A stretch of 64,000 nt of DNA from Pedobacter sp. MC2016-15 (GCF_026239695.1 NZ_JAPIVS010000008.1:1-64000); one strand, 5' to 3'; numbered from the stretch's first letter, positions 18,217 to 28,193 are shown. Notes: generated by a model from the sequence alone, not told the origin. A program made the numbers and translations.

Positions 18217-19788
18217 ATGATGATAAAGCGAATAAAAGAGGTTCTGATTGCTCTGCTGCTGATTTCATGCTGCGGTATTACTGCCCGGGCACAGGAGCAA
18301 AAAAAAGGTTTTCTGGTGCTTGATCCTACAGTGATGAAAAAGGATATTGCCTATTTCAATTCGCTTGATACCGAAGATGTAAAAAACTATATCAGCAATG
18401 CGGATACCTACCAGTGGTTATCTGCACAAATTCCTCTTTTCGAATGCCCGGATAGTGCCATCCAGAAGATTTACTATTACCGATGGTGGACCCTGAGGAA
18501 GCAACTGAAGCAGACTCCAAATGGATATGTTTTTACTGAGTTTATTACACCGATGAAACATGGTGGTAAATACAATGCCATCAGCAGTGCGCTTGGACAT
18601 CAGGTCTATGAAGCACGCTGGCTGCATGACAAAACATTTGCGGAAAGCTATGTCAGCTTCTGGCTGGATGAAGATAAGGCTGAGAAAAATCCACACTTCC
18701 ACAATTTCAGCAGCTGGATAGATGACGCCGTTTACAACCTTTACCTTGTCAATACAGATCAGTCGTTTATCAAAAAGAGTATTCCTGCACTGAACCTTGA
18801 TTATCAGTTATGGGAGAAAGAGCGCCGCCTGCCTGATCATTCTTTCTGGCAGTTTGATGTAAAAGATGCGATGGAAGAATCTATCAGCGGCTCCAGGAGA
18901 GAGAAGCATGTCAGGCCGACGATCAATAGTTATATGTATGGCAATGCCGATGCCCTTGTTAAGATGTCCCGTATTTTGGGCATTGACAGTTTAGAGAAAA
19001 AATACAAAGCCAGGGCGGCAGAGCTGAAATCGATTGTAAATGAACAGCTGTGGGACGCTGAAACCTCATTTTACAAGGTCAGGAAAGCTAAGGGTGGTTT
19101 TGCTGATGCCCGGGAAGCGATTGGCTTGATACCCTGGTATTTTAAGCTTCCACCAGACCGTGCCAACTATGCAAAGGCATGGGAACAACTGAATGACACC
19201 ACAGGTTTTTCTGCACCCTGGGGCTTAACGACGGCTGAGCGAAGACACCCCCTGTTCCGTACGCATGGTTCAGGTCACAGCTGTGAATGGGATGGACCGG
19301 TATGGCCCTTTGCTACAACGCAGACTTTGAAGGGATTGTCCAACCTGCTGACAGGTTATAAAAATCATGCGAACATGTCTACGGCTGTATTTTACAGTAA
19401 GTTTCATCAATATGCCATGTCTCATGTGATGGATGGGAAAACTTATATCGGCGAATATCAGGACGAGAAGACAGGGGAATGGTTGAAAGGAGACAATCCA
19501 AGAAGCCGTTTTTATAACCATTCAGGTTACACGGACCTGCTGATCAATGACCTGATCGGTCTTAAACCACGGGAGGATCAAACGCTGGAAGTTTATCCGC
19601 TTATCCCGGAAAATACCTGGGATTGGTTTTGTCTGGATGATGTGCTGTATCATGGACGTCATATCACCATCATTTGGGATAAGGATGGAAAGAAGTATGG
19701 TAAAGGCAAGGGGATGAGTATATATGCAGACGGTCAGCTGATCGGTCGTAAGGCTAAACTTAAACAGCTGAAAGCTAAATTAAATTAA
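18217..19788 (+). CDS. MGH1-type / trehalase-like (alpha/alpha)6-barrel glycoside hydrolase
   Basis: A 523-residue protein with a signal peptide (1-25, 'ALLLISCCGITARAQ', with a possible lipobox-like SCC). The body resembles the mannosylglycerate-hydrolase MGH1-like/GH63-type barrel: 'YYYRWWTLRKQLKQTPNGYVFTEFI', 'HFHNFSSWIDDAVYNLYLV', 'DVKDAMEESISGSRREKHVRPTINSYMYG' and 'HSCEWDGPVWPFATTQTLKGLSNLL'. Candidate catalytic acids are the Asp in VKDAMEES and the Glu in SCEWDG, placed by analogy only. The C-terminal portion is beta-rich ('YHGRHITIIWDKDGKKYGKGKGMSIYADGQ'), as in related enzymes. It is tightly spaced with genes on both sides (5 bp and 10 bp), so it belongs to one operon with GH28 and the GH95-GH2 fusion. 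The substrate is unknown; a terminal sugar on pectic side chains fits the context. Confidence 0.75.
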   Translation: MMIKRIKEVLIALLLISCCGITARAQEQKKGFLVLDPTVMKKDIAYFNSLDTEDVKNYISNADTYQWLSAQIPLFECPDSAIQKIYYYRWWTLRKQLKQTPNGYVFTEFITPMKHGGKYNAISSALGHQVYEARWLHDKTFAESYVSFWLDEDKAEKNPHFHNFSSWIDDAVYNLYLVNTDQSFIKKSIPALNLDYQLWEKERRLPDHSFWQFDVKDAMEESISGSRREKHVRPTINSYMYGNADALVKMSRILGIDSLEKKYKARAAELKSIVNEQLWDAETSFYKVRKAKGGFADAREAIGLIPWYFKLPPDRANYAKAWEQLNDTTGFSAPWGLTTAERRHPLFRTHGSGHSCEWDGPVWPFATTQTLKGLSNLLTGYKNHANMSTAVFYSKFHQYAMSHVMDGKTYIGEYQDEKTGEWLKGDNPRSRFYNHSGYTDLLINDLIGLKPREDQTLEVYPLIPENTWDWFCLDDVLYHGRHITIIWDKDGKKYGKGKGMSIYADGQLIGRKAKLKQLKAKLN

Positions 19789-19798
19789 CGATATAGGT

Positions 19799-21154
19799 AT
19801 GAGATTCTTAAAAGTTGCTATTGTACTGCTGTTTACCTGTCATGCCTCCCTACTTTCGGCACAGGAGTATTATAACGTCATTAAATATGGGGCTAAAAGA
19901 GACAGCAGCGCTCTGGCTACAGCAGCTATTGCGAAGGCGATAACCGCAGCCTCAAAAGCGGGCGGGGGCACGATCTACTTCCCCGCGGGAAAATACCTGA
20001 CGGGTCCGGTGCACCTGAAGAGCAATATTACGATTATGCTTGACGCGGGTGCTGAACTCCATTTTAGTGACGACTTTGACCAGTATCTGCCTATGGTGCG
20101 CAGCCGCTGGGAGGGAACCGACGTGATCAACTTTTCACCACTGTTCTATGGCGAGTATCTTGAAAACATCGCCATTACTGGTCGCGGTACGATCAACGGG
20201 CACGGACAAAAATGGTGGGACTATGCCGAAAACGTAGTCAAGAAGTCGCCCGGATCAAAGTGGCAGGACGAATTTAAGCGGCAGAATAAAGATGTAATTG
20301 CCCCCGATCTTCCGGGATGGATAGAGCGTGGTTTTCTCAGGCCTCCATTTATACAATTCATGAACTGTAAAAATGTATTGATTGAAGGGATTACTATCCG
20401 CAATTCTCCCTTCTGGACGGTAAACCCTGAGTTTTGTGAAAATGTAACGGTAAAAGGGGTAACTATCAATAACCCGATTTCACCCAACACTGATGGCATC
20501 AACCCAGAAAGCTGTAAATATGTGCATATTTCAGACTGCCATATCAGCGTTGGCGATGATTGCATCACCATCAAATCCGGTAAAGACAGGGCTGGCCGCA
20601 AGATGGCTGTACCTGCTGAAAATTATACGATTACCAATTGCACCATGCTCTCGGGACACGGCGGGGTAGTGATCGGCAGTGAGATGTCTGGCGGAGTTAA
20701 AAAGATAGCCATCTCCAATTGCATCTTTGACGGTACAGACCGTGGGATCAGAATCAAGACAGCAAGAGGAAGGGGAGGTGTTGTTGAGGACATCAGAGTG
20801 GATAATATCATCATGAAAAATATTGGTCAGCAGGCCATTGTGATGGATATGCAGTATGCAAAAACCAAAGAAGAACCTGTATCAGAGCGCACGCCAATCT
20901 TCAGAAATATCCATCTGAGTAATATTACTGCTGAGGCCAATGCCGCAGGTTACCTGAATGGGCTGTCGGAAATGCCGATTGAGAACGTCACATTTAACAA
21001 TATCAACATTGATGCAAAAACAGGATTTGTGATCAGTGAGGTAAACAAAATCTCCTTCCGTCAGGTAGAGATCAACACTGCTTCAGGTCCGGCTATCAAC
21101 GCTAAAAAAACAAAAAAACTGAATATTGACGGAGTAGTCAAAGATTATCAATAA
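19799..21154 (+). CDS. GH28 polygalacturonase-family glycoside hydrolase
   Basis: A 451-residue secreted parallel beta-helix enzyme with a signal peptide (1-21, ending LLSAQ). All GH28 signatures are present: NTDG (230-233), GDD (252-254), the 'SGHGGVVIGSEMSGGV' block with its catalytic-site His (H287) and RIK (318-320). The three catalytic aspartates correspond to D232, D253 and D254. It opens with the usual 'YNVIKYGAKRDSSALATAAIAKAITAASKAGGGTIYFPAGKYLTGPVHLKSN'. It hydrolyses alpha-1,4-galacturonide or rhamnogalacturonan bonds; exo versus endo action cannot be told here. It is the clearest evidence that the cluster acts on pectin, lying 10 bp after its upstream and 8 bp before its downstream neighbour. 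Confidence 0.95.
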   Translation: MRFLKVAIVLLFTCHASLLSAQEYYNVIKYGAKRDSSALATAAIAKAITAASKAGGGTIYFPAGKYLTGPVHLKSNITIMLDAGAELHFSDDFDQYLPMVRSRWEGTDVINFSPLFYGEYLENIAITGRGTINGHGQKWWDYAENVVKKSPGSKWQDEFKRQNKDVIAPDLPGWIERGFLRPPFIQFMNCKNVLIEGITIRNSPFWTVNPEFCENVTVKGVTINNPISPNTDGINPESCKYVHISDCHISVGDDCITIKSGKDRAGRKMAVPAENYTITNCTMLSGHGGVVIGSEMSGGVKKIAISNCIFDGTDRGIRIKTARGRGGVVEDIRVDNIIMKNIGQQAIVMDMQYAKTKEEPVSERTPIFRNIHLSNITAEANAAGYLNGLSEMPIENVTFNNINIDAKTGFVISEVNKISFRQVEINTASGPAINAKKTKKLNIDGVVKDYQ

Positions 21155-21162
21155 CAGAACTG

Positions 21163-24100
21163 ATGAAGGATCTGCTTCGCATATTAACCCTGCTCGTTTG
21201 TTTGCTTACCTGCCTGAACAGTGCCGAAGTCCAGGCGCAGAAAGACGACCGGTTGTGGTATAAACAAGCTGCCTCGAAATGGACTGATGCGCTGCCGCTG
21301 GGCAATGGCAGGCTCGGTGCCATGGTTTTTGGAGGTGTACAGAGCGACAGAATCCAGTTTAACGAAGAAACTTTGTGGACAGGCAAACCGAGGGATTACA
21401 ATCATCCGGGTGCCGCAGCTTATCTCCCTGAGATCCGCCGCTTGCTTGCCGAAAATAAACAGCCCGAAGCCGAAAATCTGGCGGATGAAAAGTTTATGGG
21501 ATTGAAAAGTCCGGCCGGAGATAAAAAAGCCTGGGTTAAGGATATGCTTGAGCTGAAAGGAATGGACGGCAATCCCGCTCTGGCAGAATATGATGACCGC
21601 AGCTGGAAGACGATAAAGGTTCCGTCCTTTGATGGATGGGAGGCCGCAGGACTTGAAGGTTTGGACGGTGCAGTGTGGTTGCGGACAAGCTTTCTACTGC
21701 CCGCAGATCTCGCAGGACAGGAGCTGGTACTGGACCTGAATAAAATACGCGACCAGGATTTAACTTATATCAACGGTAAATTGATAGGAAAAACGGAGGG
21801 TAATACCATCAGCCGTAAATATGTGATCCCTGCGGGATTGCTGAAGCCGGGCAGGAATGTACTGGCGGTGCAGGTGTTAAATTTCTTTGATAAAGGGGGG
21901 ATTGCTGGTTATAAAGATACCAGTAACCGGATATCCATTCATCCGACAAATACCAGCAGTGCCCGGAAGATATTCTTTGGGAAACACTGGAAGTACAAAA
22001 TACAGGATCAGGCGCCACCGGCTGTGCCTCATTTTCAGGCAGATTATCAGCCTTTTGGCGATCTCAGACTCAATTTTAAGCATCAGGGCAGCATAACGGG
22101 TGTGCAGCAATACAGGCGGTCACTAAACCTGGGTACCGCGACTTCAGTCACCTCATACACCCTAAACGGGGTAACCCACACCAGGACCTACTTTATCAGT
22201 GAGCCGGATCAGGTGATGGTGGTTCATCTCAGCGCCAGCAAACCTGGCAGCATCAGTTTCAGGGCAGCCCTGAGCAGTCCGCATCAAAAAAGTAGTGTCA
22301 GGAAGATAGATGGTCATACCATTGCTATGTCTGTGCAGGTACGTGACGGAGCGCTGAAAGGGGAAAGTTATCTGCAGGCAGACATTCAAAAGGGAAAGCT
22401 GACGATAGAAGAGAATGCAGAAATCAACATTAGCAATGCGGATGAAGTTACCTTGTATCTCACAGCTGGAACAAATTTTATCAACTATAAGGATGTTTCA
22501 GGAAGTCCTGAACGATTTTGCAAAAAGACGTTTGCCGCTCTGCGGGGACAAACTTACGCTGCTATCAAAAAAAGGCATATTGATGAATATCAGAGATATT
22601 ACAACACCTTCTCAATAGATCTGGGTAAAAGTCCAAATCAGGTATTGCCTACAGACATTCGCCTGGCAAGATTCAGAGAGGGGAAAGATCCGGCCTTTGC
22701 AGCACTATACCTACAGTATGGCAGGTACCTGCTGATCTCTTCTTCAAGGCCAGGGACGCAGCCCGCAAACTTACAGGGGATATGGAACGATTTGCTTTCG
22801 CCACCATGGGGTAGTAAATATACCACCAACATCAATGCAGAAATGAATTACTGGCCGGCAGAAGTGCTGAACTTATCAGCCATGCATGAACCGATGTTTA
22901 ACATGATCGATGATCTTGCGAAAAGAGGGGCAGAAACGGCAAAGGTTCATTATAGTTCTTCTGGCTGGGTAGTACATCACAATACAGACATATGGCGTGG
23001 CACAGCACCCATCAACTCGGCCACTCATGGGATTTGGGTAACAGGCGCTGCCTGGCTGACCATGGATCTCTGGGAACATTTCCTCTTTACACAGGACAAG
23101 CAGTTTCTGGCGCAGCGTGCCTATCCGCAGATGAAATCTGCAGCGCAGTTTTTTTTAGATTTTCTGCAGAAAGATACAAAAACAGGCTGGCTGATCAGCA
23201 GTCCTTCCAATTCGCCGGAGAATGGCGGCCTGGTGGCTGGCCCCAGTATGGACCATCAGATCATCAGGACGCTTTTTCGAAATTGCATCGCTGCTGCAGA
23301 GATTTTGAAAACAGATACAGCATTCAGTAAGCTTCTGCAGGAAAAATACCTGCAGATCGCTCCCTCGCAGATTGGCAAATACGGTCAGTTGCAGGAGTGG
23401 CTGGAAGATAAGGACGACCCGAAAAGTAATCACCGCCATGTTTCCCATTTATGGGGTGTACATCCAGGCAATGACATCACCTGGGATACCAGTCCAGAGC
23501 TGATGAAGGCTGCACGGCAATCATTGTTATACCGGGGGGATGCGGGTACAGGATGGAGCCTGGCCTGGAAGATCAATTTCTGGGCACGTTTTAAAGATGG
23601 CGATCATGCGATGAAAATGATCAGGATGTTAATCAGTCCGGTAGAGAAAGGTGGTGGGGCTTATCTCAATCTGTTTGATGCCCATCCTCCATTCCAGATC
23701 GACGGGAATTTTGGCGGTGCCGCAGGTATTGCCGAAATGTTGCTGCAGAGCCATACAGGATATATAGATCTGCTGCCAGCATTACCTGCAGATTTCCAAT
23801 ATGGAGCGCTGAAGGGTATTTGTGCAAGGGGAGGATTCGTACTTAACCTGAAATGGAATAAAGGCGTTTTACAACAGGTTGAAGTGTTATCGAAGACAGG
23901 GAATGAATGTTTACTGAGGTACAAGGGCAAAGAAATACGTTTCCCAACCAGAGCCGGGCAAACTTATATTTTTAATGGTTTGCTGAAGAGATTAGACAGT
24001 GTGGCCAATACTGGTGTAAAACACACATCTCCGAGAGTTGTCATCCCTATGAACGACAATTGGCGAAGCATCGCGGACGACAAAAATATTCATGCTTATG

Positions 24101-27100
24101 ATGGTTTTGAAAAGGCATCATACAACGATCGTCCATGGAAGAAGGTAAGTGTACCGCATACCTGGGATCAGTACGAAGGATACCGGAGGTTGCTTGCTGG
24201 TAACCGTCATGGTTATGCCTGGTACCGGAAGACTTTCAAAACTAATATAAAGGCGGTCGGGAAGAGGTTCTTCCTTTATTTCGAAGGAGTAGGTTCCTAT
24301 GCGACCGTTTATCTGAACGGCAGGCTGGTGGGCAAACATGCCGGTGGGCGGACAACCTTTACCCTGGATGTAACAAAAGCTATACTACTGAATAACCAGC
24401 TCAACACATTGAGCGTTCGTGCAGATCATCCTGCAGATATCAAAGATTTACCCTGGGTAGACGGGGGCGGTTCCGCAGAACGGGGTTTTTCTGAAGGTTC
24501 GCAACCGATGGGCATCTTCAGACCGGTGCAGCTCGTAGTAACTGATGAGGTAAGGATTGAACCTTTTGGCGTCCATATCTGGAATGACCATACGATAACT
24601 GCAAGATCGGCCACCTTAAAAATGACAACTGAGCTTAAAAATTATGGATCGAAAGTGCAACTGCTTAAAGTCAACAGCCAGTTACTTGATAGCAATGGAA
24701 ACGTGAAGGGTATGGTGAAAAGCACAGTTCAGCTCCAGCCGGGAACGATTGCCCTAGTTCCTCAGGAGCTCGTGCTGGATCAGCCCAGCTTATGGTCGCC
24801 CGCCAATCCTTATCTTTATACTGTCAAAACTACTATCCTCGGTGATGATGACCGTATAGTTGATGAAACAGAAAGTCCCTATGGTATTCGCAGGATCAGC
24901 TGGCCCATCGGAGCTACAGAAGATCATAAACGTTTCACTATCAACGGAGAACCTTTTTTTATCAACGGAATTGCAGAGTATGAGCACCTGATCGGCAACA
25001 GCCATGCTTTTAGTGACGGGCAGATAAAATCAAGGGTTATGCAGATCAAAGCCGCAGGATTCAATGCCTTCAGGGATGCACATCAGCCACATAACCTGCG
25101 GTACATGTCTTACTGGGACAAGCTGGGGGTGCTATGCTGGACACAGATGGCAGCTCATATCTGGTATGATACTCCGGCTTTCAGAGAGAACTTCAAAACC
25201 CTGTTAAGAGAATGGGTAAAAGAACGCAGGAACAGTCCTTCAGTTGTATTGTGGGGATTGGAGAATGAGAGCACCTTACCTGAAGATTTTGCGCGGGAAT
25301 GTACGGGGATTATCAGGGAGATGGATCCCACGGCTTCTGCCCAGCGCAAAGTGACTACCTGCAACGGCGGGAAAGGTACCGACTGGGATGTGCCGCAGAA
25401 CTGGACGGGAACTTATGGAGGTGATCCGCTGGATTATGGCAAAGATCTGGAAAGGCAGGTGCTGATAGGCGAGTATGGGGCCTGGAGAACGCTGGACCTC
25501 CATACCGAAGGTCCATTTGAGCAGAATGGTGTATATAGCGAAGACAGGATGTCGCAGTTGATGGAAACCAAAATCAGGCTGGCTGAAGCCGCAAAAGCGA
25601 AAACTGCAGGACATTTCTTCTGGCTCTTCAATTCACATGATAATCCTGGCAGAGTACAGGGAGGGGAAGGATTGCGGGAGCTGGACAGGGTAGGGCCTGT
25701 GAATTATAAAGGATTACTTACACCCTGGGAAGAGCCTCTGGATGTGTATTACCTGTACAAGGCAAATTACGCACCCAAAGAAACATCGCCCATGGTCTAT
25801 ATATTATCGCATACCTGGCCCGACCGATGGCTTAGTCCGGGTCTAAAGGATAGTATTTCTATCTATTCCAATTGTGATGAAGTGGAACTTTTCAATGATG
25901 TTAATGCGGAATCTCTGGGCAGAAAGAAAAACAGGGGTATAGGTACACATTTTCAATGGGACCAGGTCAATATCAAGTACAATGTTTTGTATGCCGTAGG
26001 TTATGTAAATGGTAAAGCTGTAGCCAGAGATTATATCGTATTAAGCCATCTTCCTGCTGCTCCGCATTTCAGGGATTTTTATCAGGATGCAAAGGAGCTG
26101 CTTCCTGCCGCTGGTTACAAATATCTTTACAGGCTGAATGCCGGCGGACCGGATTATACTGATCAGCTGGGGAATACCTGGATGGCTGACAGACAGCGGG
26201 ACAGCAAATCTCACTGGGGATCATCTTCGTGGACAAGTGATTTTCCGGGAACACCTTCATTTTTTGCGAGTCAGCGCAGAACCTTTGACCCCATCAGGGG
26301 CACGAATGACTGGAAACTCTTCCAGGATTTTCGGTACGGACGAGACAAGCTGAAGTTTGAATTCCCTGTTCCGGACGGCGAGTACCTGGTAGAATTGTAT
26401 TTTACTGAACCCTGGCTGGGAACCGGTGGCGGAGCAGATTGTACGGGATGGAGATTGTTTGATGTAGCCGTAAATGATAAAGTAATATTGAAAGACCTGG
26501 ATATATGGAAAGAATCTGGACATGATGCCGCATTAAAAAAGGTGTTCAGCGTAATAGTCACCGGCGGGCAGTTGAGCATTTCATTTCCGAATGTGAAAGC
26601 AGGGCAGGCATTGATCTCAGCGATAGCCATTGCTACCAGGAATCCAAATGTGGAACCAGCCTTGCCTCCGGATCCAATTGCTACAGGGCTGAATATAGCT
26701 GGAAAACCCGAAGAGTTTCATTCATGGATGGATACAGGTGCAGACTTCGCCAGCTTACCTGCCAATCTTTTCGGAGCAGAATGGGCCGTTGCCAACCGGG
26801 CCGCTAAAGTATCCTTCCAGCTGAAAGCTGATGCCGATGTTTACCTTGCCACCAGCATCCCACAAGAATTTCCGGGTTTTGAAAATACAGGTACCTTTAT
26901 TAAAAACAATAAAGGGGATCGCTTTGCCGTGTACAAGAAGAGATTCCGGAAGGGGAGCGAGCTTGCAGCAGTGACCAACTCCGCTTCTATTATAGCCCTG
27001 AATCCGGTGAGTAGTCTTGCACCTGCATTTGATCTGAAAACAGCCGTCAATTATCCTGCAGTTGCCACCTTAGCTTCATCAAAAGGATTGGAGAAAATAT

Positions 27101-27432
27101 CCCTGATGGGAAAGGAAAGGATACAATTTGTACAAAACAACGATGCGGTCATCGAATTTACAATAGGTGTTGGTGTTGCTGATACCTATTCACTGACATT
27201 GAAGTACCATAATCCCACCGCTAAAGTGCTGCAGGCAAAGATAGAAGTGCTGGCCCTGGATGGCACTGTGATGAAAAAGGCCGAAATCATCAAATTAGCG
27301 CAAACCAAACCGGGAAAATGGAGTTATATTACCACCAGTACGGGAACAATGATCAATGCGGGACAGTATAAAGTTCGTATTTTATCCGTTGATACCAGGG
27401 ATGTCAGTGTAGACGGGCTGGAAGTTCAGTAA
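21163..27432 (+). CDS. Giant exported fusion: GH95 - GH2 - malectin - C-terminal beta domains
   Basis: A 2089-residue protein combining two glycosidases. Residues 1-26 are a signal peptide. GH95 (about 30-940) begins 'LWYKQAASKWTDALPLGNGRLGAMVFGG'. It is interrupted at about 115-270 by a GH2_N-like jelly roll ('VWLRTSFLLPADLAGQELVLDLNKIRDQDLTYINGKLIG') and continues with 'NLQGIWNDLLSPPWGSKYTTNINAEMNYWPAE'. Likely GH95 active-site residues are N556, N558, E686 (SPENG) and D847 (QIDGNFGG). GH2 (about 960-1560) has its sugar-binding domain, then acid/base E1369 (WGLENES) and nucleophile E1437 (GEYG). A malectin-like domain spans about 1645-1830, with further beta domains to the end. GH95 members act on alpha-L-fucose or alpha-L-galactose; GH2 members cleave beta-galactosides or beta-uronides. 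There is no stop or frameshift at the junction near 24000, so it is a true fusion. Confidence 0.9.
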   Translation: MKDLLRILTLLVCLLTCLNSAEVQAQKDDRLWYKQAASKWTDALPLGNGRLGAMVFGGVQSDRIQFNEETLWTGKPRDYNHPGAAAYLPEIRRLLAENKQPEAENLADEKFMGLKSPAGDKKAWVKDMLELKGMDGNPALAEYDDRSWKTIKVPSFDGWEAAGLEGLDGAVWLRTSFLLPADLAGQELVLDLNKIRDQDLTYINGKLIGKTEGNTISRKYVIPAGLLKPGRNVLAVQVLNFFDKGGIAGYKDTSNRISIHPTNTSSARKIFFGKHWKYKIQDQAPPAVPHFQADYQPFGDLRLNFKHQGSITGVQQYRRSLNLGTATSVTSYTLNGVTHTRTYFISEPDQVMVVHLSASKPGSISFRAALSSPHQKSSVRKIDGHTIAMSVQVRDGALKGESYLQADIQKGKLTIEENAEINISNADEVTLYLTAGTNFINYKDVSGSPERFCKKTFAALRGQTYAAIKKRHIDEYQRYYNTFSIDLGKSPNQVLPTDIRLARFREGKDPAFAALYLQYGRYLLISSSRPGTQPANLQGIWNDLLSPPWGSKYTTNINAEMNYWPAEVLNLSAMHEPMFNMIDDLAKRGAETAKVHYSSSGWVVHHNTDIWRGTAPINSATHGIWVTGAAWLTMDLWEHFLFTQDKQFLAQRAYPQMKSAAQFFLDFLQKDTKTGWLISSPSNSPENGGLVAGPSMDHQIIRTLFRNCIAAAEILKTDTAFSKLLQEKYLQIAPSQIGKYGQLQEWLEDKDDPKSNHRHVSHLWGVHPGNDITWDTSPELMKAARQSLLYRGDAGTGWSLAWKINFWARFKDGDHAMKMIRMLISPVEKGGGAYLNLFDAHPPFQIDGNFGGAAGIAEMLLQSHTGYIDLLPALPADFQYGALKGICARGGFVLNLKWNKGVLQQVEVLSKTGNECLLRYKGKEIRFPTRAGQTYIFNGLLKRLDSVANTGVKHTSPRVVIPMNDNWRSIADDKNIHAYDGFEKASYNDRPWKKVSVPHTWDQYEGYRRLLAGNRHGYAWYRKTFKTNIKAVGKRFFLYFEGVGSYATVYLNGRLVGKHAGGRTTFTLDVTKAILLNNQLNTLSVRADHPADIKDLPWVDGGGSAERGFSEGSQPMGIFRPVQLVVTDEVRIEPFGVHIWNDHTITARSATLKMTTELKNYGSKVQLLKVNSQLLDSNGNVKGMVKSTVQLQPGTIALVPQELVLDQPSLWSPANPYLYTVKTTILGDDDRIVDETESPYGIRRISWPIGATEDHKRFTINGEPFFINGIAEYEHLIGNSHAFSDGQIKSRVMQIKAAGFNAFRDAHQPHNLRYMSYWDKLGVLCWTQMAAHIWYDTPAFRENFKTLLREWVKERRNSPSVVLWGLENESTLPEDFARECTGIIREMDPTASAQRKVTTCNGGKGTDWDVPQNWTGTYGGDPLDYGKDLERQVLIGEYGAWRTLDLHTEGPFEQNGVYSEDRMSQLMETKIRLAEAAKAKTAGHFFWLFNSHDNPGRVQGGEGLRELDRVGPVNYKGLLTPWEEPLDVYYLYKANYAPKETSPMVYILSHTWPDRWLSPGLKDSISIYSNCDEVELFNDVNAESLGRKKNRGIGTHFQWDQVNIKYNVLYAVGYVNGKAVARDYIVLSHLPAAPHFRDFYQDAKELLPAAGYKYLYRLNAGGPDYTDQLGNTWMADRQRDSKSHWGSSSWTSDFPGTPSFFASQRRTFDPIRGTNDWKLFQDFRYGRDKLKFEFPVPDGEYLVELYFTEPWLGTGGGADCTGWRLFDVAVNDKVILKDLDIWKESGHDAALKKVFSVIVTGGQLSISFPNVKAGQALISAIAIATRNPNVEPALPPDPIATGLNIAGKPEEFHSWMDTGADFASLPANLFGAEWAVANRAAKVSFQLKADADVYLATSIPQEFPGFENTGTFIKNNKGDRFAVYKKRFRKGSELAAVTNSASIIALNPVSSLAPAFDLKTAVNYPAVATLASSKGLEKISLMGKERIQFVQNNDAVIEFTIGVGVADTYSLTLKYHNPTAKVLQAKIEVLALDGTVMKKAEIIKLAQTKPGKWSYITTSTGTMINAGQYKVRILSVDTRDVSVDGLEVQ

Positions 27433-27436
27433 TTTT

Positions 27437-27458
27437 AATATCATAATCTATTGATATT
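27437..27458 (+). terminator. AT-rich hairpin after the GH95-GH2 gene
   Basis: AATATCA (27437-27443) pairs with TGATATT (27452-27458) across an 8-nt loop, 5 bp after the stop codon. The stem is weak and no clear T-run follows, so this is only a possible transcript end. Confidence 0.3.
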
Positions 27459-27523
27459 TAGTCATTTAAAAATCGTCTGTCGTATTTGACAATGCGCTGA
27501 TAGAGTTTTTCGCTAAGTAGTTA

Positions 27524-27553
27524 TACATTTGTTTAACGCTGTTAGATTATTTA
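27524..27553 (+). promoter_or_regulatory. Promoter -7 box and operator of the tetR gene
   Basis: TACATTTG (27524-27531) matches the Bacteroidetes -7 consensus TAnnTTTG. Two bases later begins the palindrome TTAACGCTGTTAG (27533-27545), arms TAAC/GTTA around a 3-bp centre. The same 13-mer and its next 8 bases recur exactly at 28194-28214. A repressor bound here would cover the transcription start, so autoregulation by TetR is likely. I see no good -33 TTTG at the usual distance. Confidence 0.65.
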
Positions 27554-27571
27554 ATACAGGGGAATATTACC

Positions 27572-28171
27572 ATGGGTAGTAAAGAAAGAATTCAAAGGAT
27601 TAAGGAAGAGACAAGGGCTAACATACTTGAGGCTGCATTACAAATCGTTAAAGAAGATGGATGGCAATCTCTAAGCATGCGCAAGATTGCGGACAAAATT
27701 GAATACACTGCACCTATTATTTATGAATACTTTGCCAACAAGGAAGGCATTTTGCTGGAGCTGACCCGGATGGGAAACGGACTTCTGCTTAAAGACTTCA
27801 AAGTAGCACAGTCAAAGTTTGATACGCCTGAACAACAATTGGAAGCAATGTGGATTGCTTACTGGGACTTTGCATTCAGCCATAAAGAACTTTATCAGCT
27901 GATGTACGGTGTGGATATGATGTGTTGTGAGATGACCAAGAGCTTACCCGAGGCAGAGGCCGCGAGAAAAATACTCTTCGATGCCATCGCAAAGATTATG
28001 ACGGAATCAGAACCTACTGAAGAATTAATCTGCCGGAAGTATTACACATTCTGGTCTATCATCCACGGACTGATCTCTATCAATCTGGTGGGAAAAGGAA
28101 ATACAACTGATATGAATCAGCATATTTTACGCGATGCCATACAAGGCATTATAAAATCAATTAACGACTAA
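27572..28171 (+). CDS. TetR/AcrR-family transcriptional regulator of the efflux operon
   Basis: A 199-residue repressor. The N-terminal helix-turn-helix is clear ('ILEAALQIVKEDGWQSLSMRKIADKIEYTAPIIYEYFANKEGILLEL', about 15-62). The C-terminal helical half (about 75-199) is the ligand-binding dimer domain, of the kind seen with RND pump regulators ('HKELYQLMYGVDMM'). It stands alone with its own -7 box and operator and is followed by the membrane fusion, pump and outer-membrane genes on the same strand. Four copies of a 13-bp palindrome at 27533, 28194, 28281 and 28378 fit control of both itself and the pump. The inducing ligand cannot be deduced. Confidence 0.92.
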   Translation: MGSKERIQRIKEETRANILEAALQIVKEDGWQSLSMRKIADKIEYTAPIIYEYFANKEGILLELTRMGNGLLLKDFKVAQSKFDTPEQQLEAMWIAYWDFAFSHKELYQLMYGVDMMCCEMTKSLPEAEAARKILFDAIAKIMTESEPTEELICRKYYTFWSIIHGLISINLVGKGNTTDMNQHILRDAIQGIIKSIND

Positions 28172-28193
28172 AATATATTTTTTTATGGAATAC

